Source: Thioclava marina (GTDB lineage: Bacteria; Pseudomonadota; Alphaproteobacteria; Rhodobacterales; Rhodobacteraceae). Taken from it: DNA of 64,000 bases. The position numbers and the translations under genes are program-made. The notes beneath the pieces are model-generated. The model had not been told where the DNA came from. It searched no databases and saw nothing but the letters and a program-made list of their open reading frames with translations. The stretch spans positions 124,001-188,000 of the forward strand of contig NZ_MPZS01000001.1 in assembly GCF_002020135.1 (NCBI RefSeq), in the 5' to 3' direction. Shown here piece by piece: positions 12,994 through 22,085 of this stretch (within the stretch, counting starts at the first letter, position 1; the number at the start of each line of letters is the position of its first letter).

Positions 12994-14412
12994 TCAGACC
13001 GGCAGGTCGTCCGGCATCCGATCGAGAAGCCCGGTCAGCGTGCGCAAGGCCGACCTGAAACGTTCTTCGGGGGCGGACCCTGCCATCGCGATCCGCACCG
13101 CATTGGGCGCCTGCCCGTCCTGCACGACATATTCATCGGCCGAGCGCAGCAAGACGCCCTCGGCCTCGGCCATGCGCGCAAAGCTCGACGCGCGCCATCC
13201 GAGCGGTAGCTTGAGCCAGAGGAAGCTCAACCCCGGCAGCCAGGAGATGTCCTGCCCGCCAAGCGCCTGCACCGTCATCTGCAAGCGCCGTCCCATTTCC
13301 TCCTGCGCGGCATAGCGCAGCCGCATCGCCTCGCCGCTGTCGAAGAGACGCGCCACCATATCGGTGATCGGGCGCGCGAGGCCGAAGAAGGAATGTTGCG
13401 CCGCTAGCCGCCCCACCTCGCCCATGCCCTCAGGGGCGGCGACGATGCCAAACCGCATCCCGGCCGAGATAGTCTTGGAGAGCGACGTCACATGCCAGCA
13501 GCGTTCAGGCGCGATCACGCGCAGGCTGGGCAGGCCCGTCACGGGGGCCGTGTAGCAATCATCCTCGATGATCTGGAGGTCGTGGCGGCGCGCGACCTCG
13601 GCCAGCGCCATCCGGCGCGCCTCGTCCATGCGCCCGGCGGTCGGGTTCTGCGCATCCGGGGTGATGCAGACGATCTGCCCGCGATAGCGGCGGCAGGCGG
13701 CATCGAGCGCCTCCGGGATCATCCCCTGCTCATCGATCGCGACCGGATGGATCTCGGCACGGTTGAGCCGCGCGGCATGGCGAAAGCCCGGATAGGCCAG
13801 CTCTTCGATGAAAACGCCGGGACGGTCGCCGCGCAGACAGGTCTGCATCACGAGATTGATCCCGTTCTGCCCGCCATGGGTCAGCACCAGATCGTCTGCA
13901 CTCAACTCGGCATGGAGCGAACAATCCCTCGGGAACCAGTCGAGCACCGCCTCGCGGCAATAGGCGTCGCGACGCAGGCCGGGATATTGCAGATAGGTCT
14001 TGCCGATATCGCGCGCCGCTTCCTGCATCGCCCAGGCCAGCGCCTTGGTCTGGCCGACATCGGGAAGTTGCGGCGAGCGCAGATCGACGACGCGGTCGGG
14101 CTCACGCTCCACCTCTTCGCCGGTCTGGCGATACAAAGGTTCGCGCGGGCCGAGTCGCTGATTTTGTGTCGATACAAATGTACCCCGACCGACCTGCGCA
14201 TCGAGCAGCCCTTCCTGCGTCGCGATCTGGTAACCCCGCGCCACGGTGCCCGGAGTGACCCCGAGTTTCCACGCCAAGTCCCTGACCGTAGGCAATTTTG
14301 TTCCGGGCGGAAGATCGCCGCGGCGGATCCCTTCGCGCAAGGCGCGCACGAGAGCGAGGTATTTCGGGCCACTCAGTTTAGCGAGCTCGGGGGACCAGCT
14401 TGTATCAGTCAC
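12994..14412 (-). CDS. MocR-type transcriptional regulator (GntR-family HTH fused to aminotransferase-like domain)
   Basis: The 472-residue protein joins an N-terminal winged helix (about 15-80: LPPGTKLPTVRDLAWKLGVT) to a fold-type I aminotransferase-like domain. The likely PLP-binding lysine is in HVTSLSKTISAGMRFG. MocR-family proteins such as GabR, PdxR and TauR sense amines, amino acids or PLP. The GTG at 14412 was preferred; a TTG seven codons upstream is possible. It is divergent from a DUF1127 gene with TGTATC repeats between, and potBCA follows on the same strand. That context suggests control of the transporter, but this is inference. Confidence 0.85.
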   Translation of the reverse strand: MTDTSWSPELAKLSGPKYLALVRALREGIRRGDLPPGTKLPTVRDLAWKLGVTPGTVARGYQIATQEGLLDAQVGRGTFVSTQNQRLGPREPLYRQTGEEVEREPDRVVDLRSPQLPDVGQTKALAWAMQEAARDIGKTYLQYPGLRRDAYCREAVLDWFPRDCSLHAELSADDLVLTHGGQNGINLVMQTCLRGDRPGVFIEELAYPGFRHAARLNRAEIHPVAIDEQGMIPEALDAACRRYRGQIVCITPDAQNPTAGRMDEARRMALAEVARRHDLQIIEDDCYTAPVTGLPSLRVIAPERCWHVTSLSKTISAGMRFGIVAAPEGMGEVGRLAAQHSFFGLARPITDMVARLFDSGEAMRLRYAAQEEMGRRLQMTVQALGGQDISWLPGLSFLWLKLPLGWRASSFARMAEAEGVLLRSADEYVVQDGQAPNAVRIAMAGSAPEERFRSALRTLTGLLDRMPDDLPV

Positions 14413-14486
14413 AATATTTCTCTGGCTGCGCAAATCGACACAATGTATCCATCTTATACCAAAGGAACACAGATTGTATCAATACA
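14401..14486. promoter_or_regulatory. TGTATC direct repeats and TGTAT-CA-ATACA palindrome, candidate MocR operator
   Basis: The hexamer TGTATC occurs at 14401, 14444 and 14475, spaced 43 and 31 bp (about four and three helical turns). The last copy forms a perfect inverted repeat TGTATCAATACA (14475-14486). MocR-family regulators typically bind spaced direct repeats, and this is the divergent control region of the regulator and the DUF1127 gene. Confidence 0.45.
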
Positions 14487-14499
14487 GAAAGGCCCTGCA

Positions 14500-14688
14500 A
14501 TGTTGACCCTGTCGCGGACCCGTCCCGCCATCGCCCGTCACGGCTCGCTCAGCCTGATCGCGCGCGTCGCGCGCGTCCTCGAAACCCGCCGCTCCCGCGC
14601 GGCTCTGGGGAAACTTGACGCGCGCCTTCTGCAAGACATCGGAATCAGCCGGGCCGAGGCCCAGCGAGAAGAGCGCCGCTTCCTGTGA
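14500..14688 (+). CDS. DUF1127 family small protein
   Basis: The 62-residue peptide is arginine-rich and ends in the DUF1127 (YjiS-like) core: LGKLDARLLQDIGISRAEAQRE, a helix-turn of about 30 residues, preceded by a basic stretch. Members of this family in alphaproteobacteria have been linked to RNA binding and to phosphate or stress responses; the role here is unknown. The ATG at 14500 follows AAAGG. It is a single-gene unit between TGTATC repeats and a strong terminator. Confidence 0.85.
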   Translation: MLTLSRTRPAIARHGSLSLIARVARVLETRRSRAALGKLDARLLQDIGISRAEAQREERRFL

Positions 14689-14732
14689 CGCGGGCGATCC
14701 GGGCATTCCCCTGAACGGATCGTCATCTATCT

Positions 14733-14760
14733 GGCCGGGCAATGCGCCCGGCCTTTTTTT
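14733..14760 (+). terminator. Intrinsic terminator of the DUF1127 gene
   Basis: A perfect 8-bp GC stem (14733-14740 with 14746-14753), a 5-base loop and seven T residues lie 45 bp after the DUF1127 stop. Confidence 0.95.
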
Positions 14761-14830
14761 GACTGTGATCGCGGTGGTCACCAAGCGCGGCCGATCTGCC
14801 CTGCGGTTGGCGAACCGTCCCGGAGCGCGA

Positions 14831-15601
14831 TTATCCGTGCGCGTCGTGCAACGAACGTGGCCGTCCCGAAAGAGACGGCCGTACGGGACGATAATCGGCT
14901 CTTTCGAGAAGATCTGCGCGTTTTGCCAGCAAATCGGCGCGAGCGATTTGTTCGAGCGCGGCGATGCTTTCGGGCGTCGGGCGAAAGCTCTCTGCCCAAA
15001 CACCCTCGCCCAGGATCAATTCGTGCCGATCGAAAAGCAGCTGGAGATAGCGGACGCCCTCGTGAGGTGTGATCTCTTCGATACCGTCCATCCCGACGAG
15101 ATCGCGCGCCATCACCATCGCCTCGCCCTGCCCATCATGGAAAACCGACAGCAAATGATGGCTGGGCGAAACGATCAGGTCGCGCAGCGGCTGATCGGGG
15201 CCAAGCGCCCCAGCCCGCACCCGCACCGGACGCAACAGTGGATTGAGCGCGAGATCGCGCGCGCTGAAGGTTCGCTCGCCGATCCAGCGAAGAACCTGAA
15301 CCCCGTTGTCGCGGGTCAGGAGCCGTGCACCGGGCACGAGATCTCCGGCCCGGCAGGCGCCACTCTCGGTGGCGAGAAGCGTGTCGGGCGTGAAACAGGG
15401 AATTGCAGCGACGAAATCACGGATCGGCGCTTCGAAAAGCGCCGCGCCCCGAGCATCAAACCCCGCGATCCGCCCTTCCAGATATTCGTAATCCGCAAAG
15501 TCGAGTCGCAGATCGACAAGCTCTTCACGGGCCCGCCGCGTAAATCCGACTGCGGGAGAGCGCCCGATCGTGGTTTCGAAGATGTCACGAATTCCGATCA
15601 T
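14831..15601 (-). CDS. Hint-domain protein
   Basis: The 256-residue product has a Hint (Hedgehog/intein-type) domain from about residue 66: IPCFTPDTLLAT with Cys69, then LLTRDNGVQVLRWIGER and SPSHHLL. Such domains are common in secreted Rhodobacterales proteins, usually at the C-terminus of RTX proteins. Here the N-terminal 65 residues hold no repeats. The ATG at 15601 has GGAGGG seven bases upstream; upstream reading in the same frame runs into the neighbour and lacks similarity. Between the Hint motifs and the neighbouring RTX protein the similarity is clear, so the gene may be a truncated paralogue. Function is unknown. Confidence 0.8.
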   Translation of the reverse strand: MIGIRDIFETTIGRSPAVGFTRRAREELVDLRLDFADYEYLEGRIAGFDARGAALFEAPIRDFVAAIPCFTPDTLLATESGACRAGDLVPGARLLTRDNGVQVLRWIGERTFSARDLALNPLLRPVRVRAGALGPDQPLRDLIVSPSHHLLSVFHDGQGEAMVMARDLVGMDGIEEITPHEGVRYLQLLFDRHELILGEGVWAESFRPTPESIAALEQIARADLLAKRADLLERADYRPVRPSLSGRPRSLHDAHG

Positions 15602-15754
15602 CTTTCGGCCCTCCCCAGCCTCTCTGGTTCCCGATTTCGCCATGCTATGGCGCGGTGGTCTATAAAAAGAAGCAAATACGCCCGCTTTTCGCCCGAAATT
15701 GCGAAAACAGAGTGTTTCGCTCGAGGAAACCCTCACGCCGTCCCAACATGGAAA

Positions 15755-15777
15755 CGCCCGGGGAAATCTCCCGGGCG
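15755..15777 (-). terminator. Terminator-like hairpin after the RTX-Hint gene
   Basis: A perfect 8-bp stem, CGCCCGGG with CCCGGGCG, and a 7-base loop lie 15 bp after the stop at 15792. Only three T residues follow on the minus strand, so termination may be partial. Confidence 0.6.
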
Positions 15778-15791
15778 CCCCGTTTTCTCGT

Positions 15792-18431
15792 TCACCCGCG
15801 CAGCAGCACCGCCGCCTCGTGCCGCTTGAGCGTCTTGCGCGCGGCATGGTAATCGCTGCGCCCCTTTTCGGTTTGCAGATCCGGGAAGAGCTCGAAGATC
15901 TCCTGCCGCTGCGCATTCCCCAAACCGCCAAGCGCCTGGTCGCCAGGCTGGAAGCTCTCGGTCCATGAGCCGTTGGCGAGGACGACCTCGTGACGGTCGA
16001 ACATGAAGTGCAGGTAGCTGGCACCAAGCGTCTCGACGGTCGAGACGCCTTCATTCGCCACAAGGTGCTTGGCCGCGACAAGAACCTCGTGCTCTTCGAA
16101 ATAGAGCGCGGTCATGTCATTGGCGACCAGCATGCGGTGGTTCGGCGAGACCAGCATGTCGCGCTCGGGCAGATCGTTGCCAAGCGACCCGGCCCGGATC
16201 AGCACCGGCTTGAGATGCGGCGCGCGGGCGAGCTGCTCGCGCGTCATGTCGGCACGGCCCGCCCAGCGGATCGCCTGGATGCCGTTGTCGCGGGTGAGCA
16301 CCTTGTCACCCTCGCGCAGCAGCTCGACCGGAACCTCGCCCTTCGGCGTCGCGACCAGCGTACCGGGAGTGAAGCAGGGAATGATCTGCTCCATGTTCGA
16401 GAACGCGAGCGTGCCCGTCACATTGCCGTCGCCATCGAGGAAGCTCACCGTACCCGCATAGGTCGTCGGGTCGGTCATGTAGCTGTCGACGCGCAGAGGA
16501 CCTGCGCCGCGCAGATCGAGCGTATCCCAGTCGTCGCCGCCCTCGCCGCCATCAAGCGTGTCGCCCGCGCCGTTCTCGGGCGCATCCACGAAGAAGAAGT
16601 CGCGATCATCCCCGCCAAACGCATAGTCCGCACCGGTGCCGCCAAGCAGCGTGTCGCTGCCGGTGCCGCCGTCGAGACTGTCCGAGCCGTCGCCGCCGAG
16701 CAGGCTGTCATCGCCCGCATCTCCCATCAGCGTATCGTCGTCGATCCCGCCATCGAGCGTATCGTTGCCATTTCCGCCCGAGATCCAGTCGTCGTCATCC
16801 TCGCCGAAGATCACGTCGTTGCCGTCATTGCCTTCGGCCGAGTCATTGCCCGCGCCGCCGATCATCGAATCCGCCGCATTGCCGCCGATCAGCGTGTCAT
16901 TGCCCTCGCCACCGTCGAGCAGATCCTCGCGCGGGCCGCCAAGCAGACGATCGTCGCCGGCATCGCCATAAAGCGTATCGCCATCCTGACCCGCATCGAG
17001 CGTGTCATTCCCGTCGCCGCCATGCAGCGTGTCGTCTCCCGCTCCGCCCGAGAGGTAATCATCCCCATCGCCGCCATAGAGGTCATCATTGCCCTCGCGA
17101 CCGGCCAGCGTGTCATTGCCGCCTTGACCATAGATCACGTCATCGCCAAGACCGCCGTCGAGGCTGTCATCGCCCGGCTCGCCCGTTCCGTCGAAGACCG
17201 GAACGGCCTCGCACTGGATGTCGGTGATGGTGATCTTCTGATCGGTGGCCCCGCCATTGGCATAGGCGATGGTGATCTTCGCCGTCGGGTGCGCGATCTC
17301 GACGAGCACCGAGCCGATCGCGTCATCCGGGCCAAGATAGCCGGTATCCTGATCGCCCGCGGTGATCGTATAGGTGCCATCGCCATTGTCGGTGACGGTT
17401 TGATTGCCGGAGGGTGTGATCGTGATGTCGACCGGGTTGCCATCGGCGTCGAGCGCCGAGAGCGTCACCACGTCGATATGGTCGTCGCAGCTATCCGAGC
17501 GGTCGATATCATTGATCCGGAAAGCGACGTTCTGCACTTCGCCGGTGTAATCGGGATTGTCCGACGAGAAGCTCAGCACCGTCGTCGAGGTCGGGTCGAT
17601 CCCGCCCTCGCCACCGCAGCCGTAAAGCTCGAGCGCGGAATTGCTGTCGAAGGTCTCGCCCGGAGCGACATATTGCGTCGAGGAGACGAATTTCGCGGTC
17701 GCGCCAAAATCCTGCGAGGTGAAATCGAAGGTGACCTTGGTATCGCCGAGATCGACGGTCTGGTCCGTCAGGGTGCCGCAATAATCGTGCAGATCGCCCC
17801 AGTCGACGGTTTGCGAGACCGGATCGGCGACGGGTCCGTCGGATGTATTGCCATCCCCCCAGATCGTATCGTTGCCCGCGCCACCGTTGATCGTGTCGTT
17901 GCCGCCCTCGCCATACAGAAGATCGTTGCCATCGCCCCCATCGACCGAGTCATTGCCCGCGCCTGCGTAAACTGTGTCATTTCCGTCGCCCGCAAGGATG
18001 ATGTCGTCGTTGCCGACCTGCCCGGGAAGGATCGCGTCGTTATGGTCGACCATGTCGCCCTGCGGATCGCCCGTGTAGGCCACGTCGATCAGATCGTCAC
18101 CGGCGGTGCCTTCCACGATACCGTCGAGCTCGGGCTCCTCGACGGTGAGCGTGACAGTCGCCCAGTCATAGCCGCCATGGCCGTCCGAGATCTGGTAATA
18201 GAAGGTATCTGGCCCGAAATAGTCTGGATCGGGCGTGTAGGTGATGGTTCCGTCCGCATTGAGCGTCACCGACCCATGGGCCGGATCGGTCACCTGGCAC
18301 ACACGGATCGGGTCGCAATCGGGATCGCTGTCATTGGCCAGAACGTTGATCACGACCGAGCTGTTGTAGCTCACTGTTGCCAAGTCGTCCCTGGCATATG
18401 GGTCATGATTGCAGAACGAATAATACGTCAT
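15792..18431 (-). CDS. Cadherin-like/RTX repeat protein with C-terminal Hint domain
   Basis: This 879-residue, very acidic protein starts with a cadherin-like (tandem-95 type) domain (about 11-97), then a first block of calcium-binding RTX nonapeptides (GGxGxDxLxGG type, about 108-190). A unique beta-rich insert follows (about 200-425), then a second and longer RTX block (about 430-640) and a Hint domain beginning [12 protein letters not shown] with Cys686. There is no signal peptide, as expected for type I secretion through an ABC exporter. No exporter genes adjoin. AAGGAG precedes the ATG. It probably forms or modifies extracellular material; the long antisense reading frame over it is an artefact of the repeats. 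Confidence 0.9.
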   Translation of the reverse strand: MTYYSFCNHDPYARDDLATVSYNSSVVINVLANDSDPDCDPIRVCQVTDPAHGSVTLNADGTITYTPDPDYFGPDTFYYQISDGHGGYDWATVTLTVEEPELDGIVEGTAGDDLIDVAYTGDPQGDMVDHNDAILPGQVGNDDIILAGDGNDTVYAGAGNDSVDGGDGNDLLYGEGGNDTINGGAGNDTIWGDGNTSDGPVADPVSQTVDWGDLHDYCGTLTDQTVDLGDTKVTFDFTSQDFGATAKFVSSTQYVAPGETFDSNSALELYGCGGEGGIDPTSTTVLSFSSDNPDYTGEVQNVAFRINDIDRSDSCDDHIDVVTLSALDADGNPVDITITPSGNQTVTDNGDGTYTITAGDQDTGYLGPDDAIGSVLVEIAHPTAKITIAYANGGATDQKITITDIQCEAVPVFDGTGEPGDDSLDGGLGDDVIYGQGGNDTLAGREGNDDLYGGDGDDYLSGGAGDDTLHGGDGNDTLDAGQDGDTLYGDAGDDRLLGGPREDLLDGGEGNDTLIGGNAADSMIGGAGNDSAEGNDGNDVIFGEDDDDWISGGNGNDTLDGGIDDDTLMGDAGDDSLLGGDGSDSLDGGTGSDTLLGGTGADYAFGGDDRDFFFVDAPENGAGDTLDGGEGGDDWDTLDLRGAGPLRVDSYMTDPTTYAGTVSFLDGDGNVTGTLAFSNMEQIIPCFTPGTLVATPKGEVPVELLREGDKVLTRDNGIQAIRWAGRADMTREQLARAPHLKPVLIRAGSLGNDLPERDMLVSPNHRMLVANDMTALYFEEHEVLVAAKHLVANEGVSTVETLGASYLHFMFDRHEVVLANGSWTESFQPGDQALGGLGNAQRQEIFELFPDLQTEKGRSDYHAARKTLKRHEAAVLLRG

Positions 18432-19286
18432 CCCGTACTCTCCTTGGCCTCCCGCCGCTGTCCCGGCCGGTGCGCCTTGTTTCCCCGATCCCGCGGCGCG
18501 AACTGGCAGCGCCGAAATGATTTCCCGGACCTCGCGATCCGGTGATGTTTCGTGAAACGGGATATGGCTTGCTCACACAGGCGCAGCCGCTGACAGACGG
18601 CTCGGATTGCTCCGAGGTCTCGCAATTGTCGGTCGGATTGACGGTTTGTCCCCACGTAATCCTGGCAGCACCTGGTGAGGTCTCGCGCTGAAGCCCCCTT
18701 CACTGGCCACCCCCATGGCCAAGTTGCCCCCCAAGTCGGGCATGGCCACAATCTGCCCGCGCCTCCGCCACAAAGAAAGGGAAATTTGCCTTGTTCTTGC
18801 CTCATTTGCGCGGATTGCCCGCAAAATAAGCAGCAATCGCCGCAGTGCGGAAAGTCGTTGAAAAGCCATATTGTTTCGATTTGAAACTCGGCCGGTTGGC
18901 AATTCCGCAGTGTAGAAGCCTGAAATGGGGAGGTTTTTCGCATCATCGACATGATTTGTCGCGTTTCGCAAAAGCCGGTTCGCCCACTTTGTTCCACGTT
19001 CTGCAACAATGCTGGACTTCAATCGTTTCCAAGTCGCACGCAATCGTGCGCCTTATTCTTGCCATCAATCCGCCCGGATTGTTCCCGATCGCGCTCCAAA
19101 ATCAGAGAGATACGCGGTTTGTTCTCCCCGATGCCGCTGCATCACGTCGAATCACCATTCGGTAATTTCAATTGAGGCAAATGGGATGAAACGAGCCCGT
19201 ATGCGATGCGGCAGGTCTCTGCCCGCCCCAAGGCAAATTGCGCCCTCACGAGCGGTGAACGGACCTGATTTGCTACCGGACTATGG
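18432..19286. other. 855-bp intergenic region, no convincing gene
   Basis: Several short reading frames cross this stretch on both strands, but none has a good ribosome binding site, family motifs or codon use like the neighbours. By eye, part of it (about 18760-19180) is richer in A and T than the flanking genes. It must contain the promoter of the RTX gene. A short inverted repeat, TTTC-GT-GAAA, lies at about 18548. Nothing else was recognised; decayed genes cannot be excluded. Confidence 0.6.
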
Positions 19287-20027
19287 TCACAAAAACGCCG
19301 ACAGACCCCGCCAACCCGCCAGCGCGCCTGAAAACGCCATCACCCCGATTGCCAGCATCCTGTATTGCCCATGGTTGAGGCGCGCGAAGGCACGCGTGCC
19401 CGCCCACGTCCCGAGCGCGAGTGCCGGAATCGACACCACCGTCAGCCAGAGGGTCCTCGCGTCGATCGCTCCGGCCAATGCCAAGCCCGGTGTCGCCATC
19501 AGCGCGGCAAAGAAAAAGAACAGCAAAAGCGACGCGCGGGTCTGCACGGAACTGGTGCCCGCCCCGAGGTAATAGGCGACCGCGGGCGGTCCCGGCATCG
19601 CGGCAAGCCCGGAGAACGCACCCGAAGCGATCCCCGCCGCGATGGCCAGCCCGCCATGGGGATGCGCATGGGTCGGGCGATAGCGCACCAGAACCACGAG
19701 CCCTGCGAGCACCACCACTGCGATGATCACCCGCGCCGCATCCGGGCTGAGCGCGGTGAGCGCAAAGATGCCCAGCGGCGTGCCCAGCAACGCCCCCGCC
19801 GTCAGACGCATCAGCGAGGGCATATGCGCGTCACCCCTGAGCGCGAAAATATCGCGCAGCCCCACCGCGACCTGCAACAAAACCGCGAGGGCGACCGCCT
19901 CGATCGGGGGCAGCAAAAGCGACACGATCGGAACCGCCGCGAGCGCGAACCCGAACCCCGCCACCCCGCGCAGGAAGGCCGAAACGAAAACAGCGCCGAT
20001 CACGAGCGCCGTGGTCGCGCTCAGCAT
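19287..20027 (-). CDS. TSUP family (TauE/SafE) membrane permease
   Basis: The 246-residue product has about eight membrane segments with the two-fold repeat of TSUP transporters: FLRGVAGFGFALAAVP near the N-terminus and GLAAMPGPPAVAYYL in the second half. The family exports or imports sulfur compounds and organic anions such as sulfite or sulfoacetate. The ATG at 20027 overlaps the tetR stop by seven bases, so the pair forms one unit. Substrate unknown. Confidence 0.85.
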   Translation of the reverse strand: MLSATTALVIGAVFVSAFLRGVAGFGFALAAVPIVSLLLPPIEAVALAVLLQVAVGLRDIFALRGDAHMPSLMRLTAGALLGTPLGIFALTALSPDAARVIIAVVVLAGLVVLVRYRPTHAHPHGGLAIAAGIASGAFSGLAAMPGPPAVAYYLGAGTSSVQTRASLLLFFFFAALMATPGLALAGAIDARTLWLTVVSIPALALGTWAGTRAFARLNHGQYRMLAIGVMAFSGALAGWRGLSAFL

Positions 20028-20701
20028 TGCCGCGCCTCGGATTTGGCTTGCGCGATCCGTGCCGCACAGCCCGCGGAGCAAAAGGCGATCAGACCCTCGA
20101 CCGAGGCCTGTGGGCCCTTCGTCGCGGCCAGTGCCGCGACGCGCCATTCCGACGTCAGAAAGGCCAGCAGGGCCGCGACCGAATAGACGAAGCCTTCCGC
20201 GACAACCGAACAGCGCACGCCCGGATAGAGCGCGCAGATCTCCTCGATGAAGCGTTGTGCGGTCGGATCGAAGAGATCGGCCGAAATATCGGCCCAGGCC
20301 GGATCGGCCGAGACCATCGCCACGAGCCGCGCATAGGCCAGCCATTGCGGATCGCTGCCCGCAGCCTTCGCCAAGTAAGGCCGGAAGAAACACTCAAGGA
20401 TCACATCGAGGCTGAGCGCCCCCTGCCCCTTCGCACCCGCAAGCGCTTCGAGACGAAGCTGGGTCAGTTCCTCGGCGCGCCGCTCGACGACTTCGCGAAA
20501 CAGGGCCTCTTTCGAGCCCCCGTGATGGTTCACCAGACCCAGCGGCACTTCGGCCAGGGCAGCGATGTCTCGCACCTTCGCCCCCTCGAATCCATCCCGC
20601 GCGAACACGGTTTCCGCCGCATCGAGAATCCGTGAGCGACTCGCGAGCGAACGCTTCGACGGAGCCCTAAGCCTGTGTTTATCGGTCGTCTTTCTCGTCA
20701 T
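20021..20701 (-). CDS. TetR-family transcriptional regulator
   Basis: The 226-residue protein has an N-terminal TetR helix-turn-helix (about 20-65: SRSRILDAAETVFARDGFEG, then VRDIAALAEVPLGLVNHHGGSKEALF). The C-terminal ligand domain is not recognisable. It is divergent from the FMO operon, and a perfect inverted repeat sits between, so it most likely represses that operon and itself. It is coupled to the TSUP permease gene. Confidence 0.9.
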   Translation of the reverse strand: MTRKTTDKHRLRAPSKRSLASRSRILDAAETVFARDGFEGAKVRDIAALAEVPLGLVNHHGGSKEALFREVVERRAEELTQLRLEALAGAKGQGALSLDVILECFFRPYLAKAAGSDPQWLAYARLVAMVSADPAWADISADLFDPTAQRFIEEICALYPGVRCSVVAEGFVYSVAALLAFLTSEWRVAALAATKGPQASVEGLIAFCSAGCAARIAQAKSEARQC

Positions 20702-20721
20702 CGCATCGGGGCTTGCTTATT

Positions 20722-20737
20722 TTGAACAATGGTTCAA
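20722..20737. promoter_or_regulatory. Perfect inverted repeat, probable TetR operator
   Basis: TTGAACAATGGTTCAA has two perfect 6-bp arms around four bases. It is centred 29 bp from the tetR start and 36 bp from the FMO start, the usual place and form for an operator of a TetR-family autorepressor. Confidence 0.7.
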
Positions 20738-20765
20738 TTTAAGAATGTCTGGGAGGAGACGCAAC

Positions 20766-22085
20766 ATGACAAATACGAGGGGCACGTTCGCCCTGATCGG
20801 CGCGGGCCCGATGGGTCTGGCCGCGGCCAAGGTGCTGGGCGAACAGGGAGTGGAGTATCAGGGGTTCGAGCTGCACAGCGATGTGGGCGGGCTCTGGGAC
20901 ATTGAGGGCGCGCGCTCGACAATGTATGAAAGCGCGCATCTGATTTCGTCCAAGCGGATGACGGAATTTGCCGATTTCCCGATGCGCGAGGACGTGGCCG
21001 AATACCCGAGCCACCGCGAGATGGCGCGCTATTTCCGCGATTTCGCCGATCACTTCGACATCCGCCCCCATTATCGCTTTGGCGCAGAGGTGACGAAGGT
21101 TGAGCCGTTGGGCGGCGATGGCGAGGGCTGGCGGGTCAACTGGCGCGATGCCGAGGGCGAGCATTCGGAGATCTATGCGGGCGTGCTGATCGCCAATGGC
21201 ACGCTCTCCGAGCCGAACATGCCGGAGTTTCCCGGTCAGTTCGACGGCGAGTTGATCCATTCCTCGGCCTATCGCGATCCGTCGCAATTCAACGGCAAGC
21301 GCGTGCTCGTCGTGGGTGCAGGCAATTCGGGCTGCGACATCGCGGTGGACGCGATCCATCACGGGCAAAGCTGCGATCTGTCGATGCGGCGCGGTTATTA
21401 TTTCGTGCCGAAATATGTCTTCGGCAAACCCGCCGACACGCTGGGCGGCGCGATCAAGCTGCCGATGTGGCTCAAGCGCAGGATCGACGGCGCGCTGCTG
21501 AAATGGTTCGTGGGCGATCCGCAGAAATACGGGTTTCCCGAACCCGATTACAAACTCTACGAGAGCCATCCGATCGTGAACTCGCTCGTGCTGTTTCACG
21601 CAGGCCATGGCGATCTGAAAGTGCGCCCGGATATCGAGCGGCTCGACGGCAAGACGGTTCATTTCAAGGACGGCTCGCAGGCGGATTACGACATGATCCT
21701 CGCAGCGACCGGCTACAAGCTGCACTACCCCTTCATCGCGCCCGAGCTGTTGAACTGGCAAGGCGACGCGCCGCATCTTTTTCTTAACGCGATGCATCCC
21801 CAGCGCGACGACCTCTTCGTGCTTGGCATGCTGGAGGCGAGCGGGCTCGGCTGGCAGGGCCGTCACGAGCAGGCCGAGATGGTGGCGCGCTACATTCGCG
21901 GGCTGCGCGACGGCACCGAGGCCGCGAAGCGCCTGAAGGCGAAGAAAGCCGAAGGGTTCGAGCGCGCAACCGGCGGCATGGCCTATCTCAAGCTCGCACG
22001 GATGGCCTATTACGTGGACAAGGCGACCTATCGCAAGGCGGTCACCGGCTGGATCAAGGCGCTCGGCGGGAAGACCGCGGCATGA
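20766..22085 (+). CDS. Flavin-containing monooxygenase-like protein
   Basis: The 439-residue enzyme has an FAD motif IGAGPMG (11-17), the FMO fingerprint F155-P-G-x3-G-x2-I-H165 with SSAY following, and an NADPH motif VVGAGNSG (182-189). Class B monooxygenases with this layout oxygenate nitrogen or sulfur atoms or act as Baeyer-Villiger enzymes; the substrate is not evident. GGGAGGAG precedes the ATG at 20766. A longer in-frame reading crosses the tetR start and is unlikely. It is the first of four genes joined by ATGA overlaps. Confidence 0.85.
   Translation: MTNTRGTFALIGAGPMGLAAAKVLGEQGVEYQGFELHSDVGGLWDIEGARSTMYESAHLISSKRMTEFADFPMREDVAEYPSHREMARYFRDFADHFDIRPHYRFGAEVTKVEPLGGDGEGWRVNWRDAEGEHSEIYAGVLIANGTLSEPNMPEFPGQFDGELIHSSAYRDPSQFNGKRVLVVGAGNSGCDIAVDAIHHGQSCDLSMRRGYYFVPKYVFGKPADTLGGAIKLPMWLKRRIDGALLKWFVGDPQKYGFPEPDYKLYESHPIVNSLVLFHAGHGDLKVRPDIERLDGKTVHFKDGSQADYDMILAATGYKLHYPFIAPELLNWQGDAPHLFLNAMHPQRDDLFVLGMLEASGLGWQGRHEQAEMVARYIRGLRDGTEAAKRLKAKKAEGFERATGGMAYLKLARMAYYVDKATYRKAVTGWIKALGGKTAA

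Noticed and set aside
15990-18545. An 851-codon open frame antisense to the RTX-Hint gene
   Set aside because: It mirrors the repeated GGxGxD codons of the real gene; the translation is a monotonous string of Val, Ile, Ala and Arg with no family motif, and no ribosome binding site.
18573-19043. A possible 156-codon gene in the long intergenic stretch
   Set aside because: No ribosome binding site or recognisable motif, and overlapping frames on both strands look equally likely.
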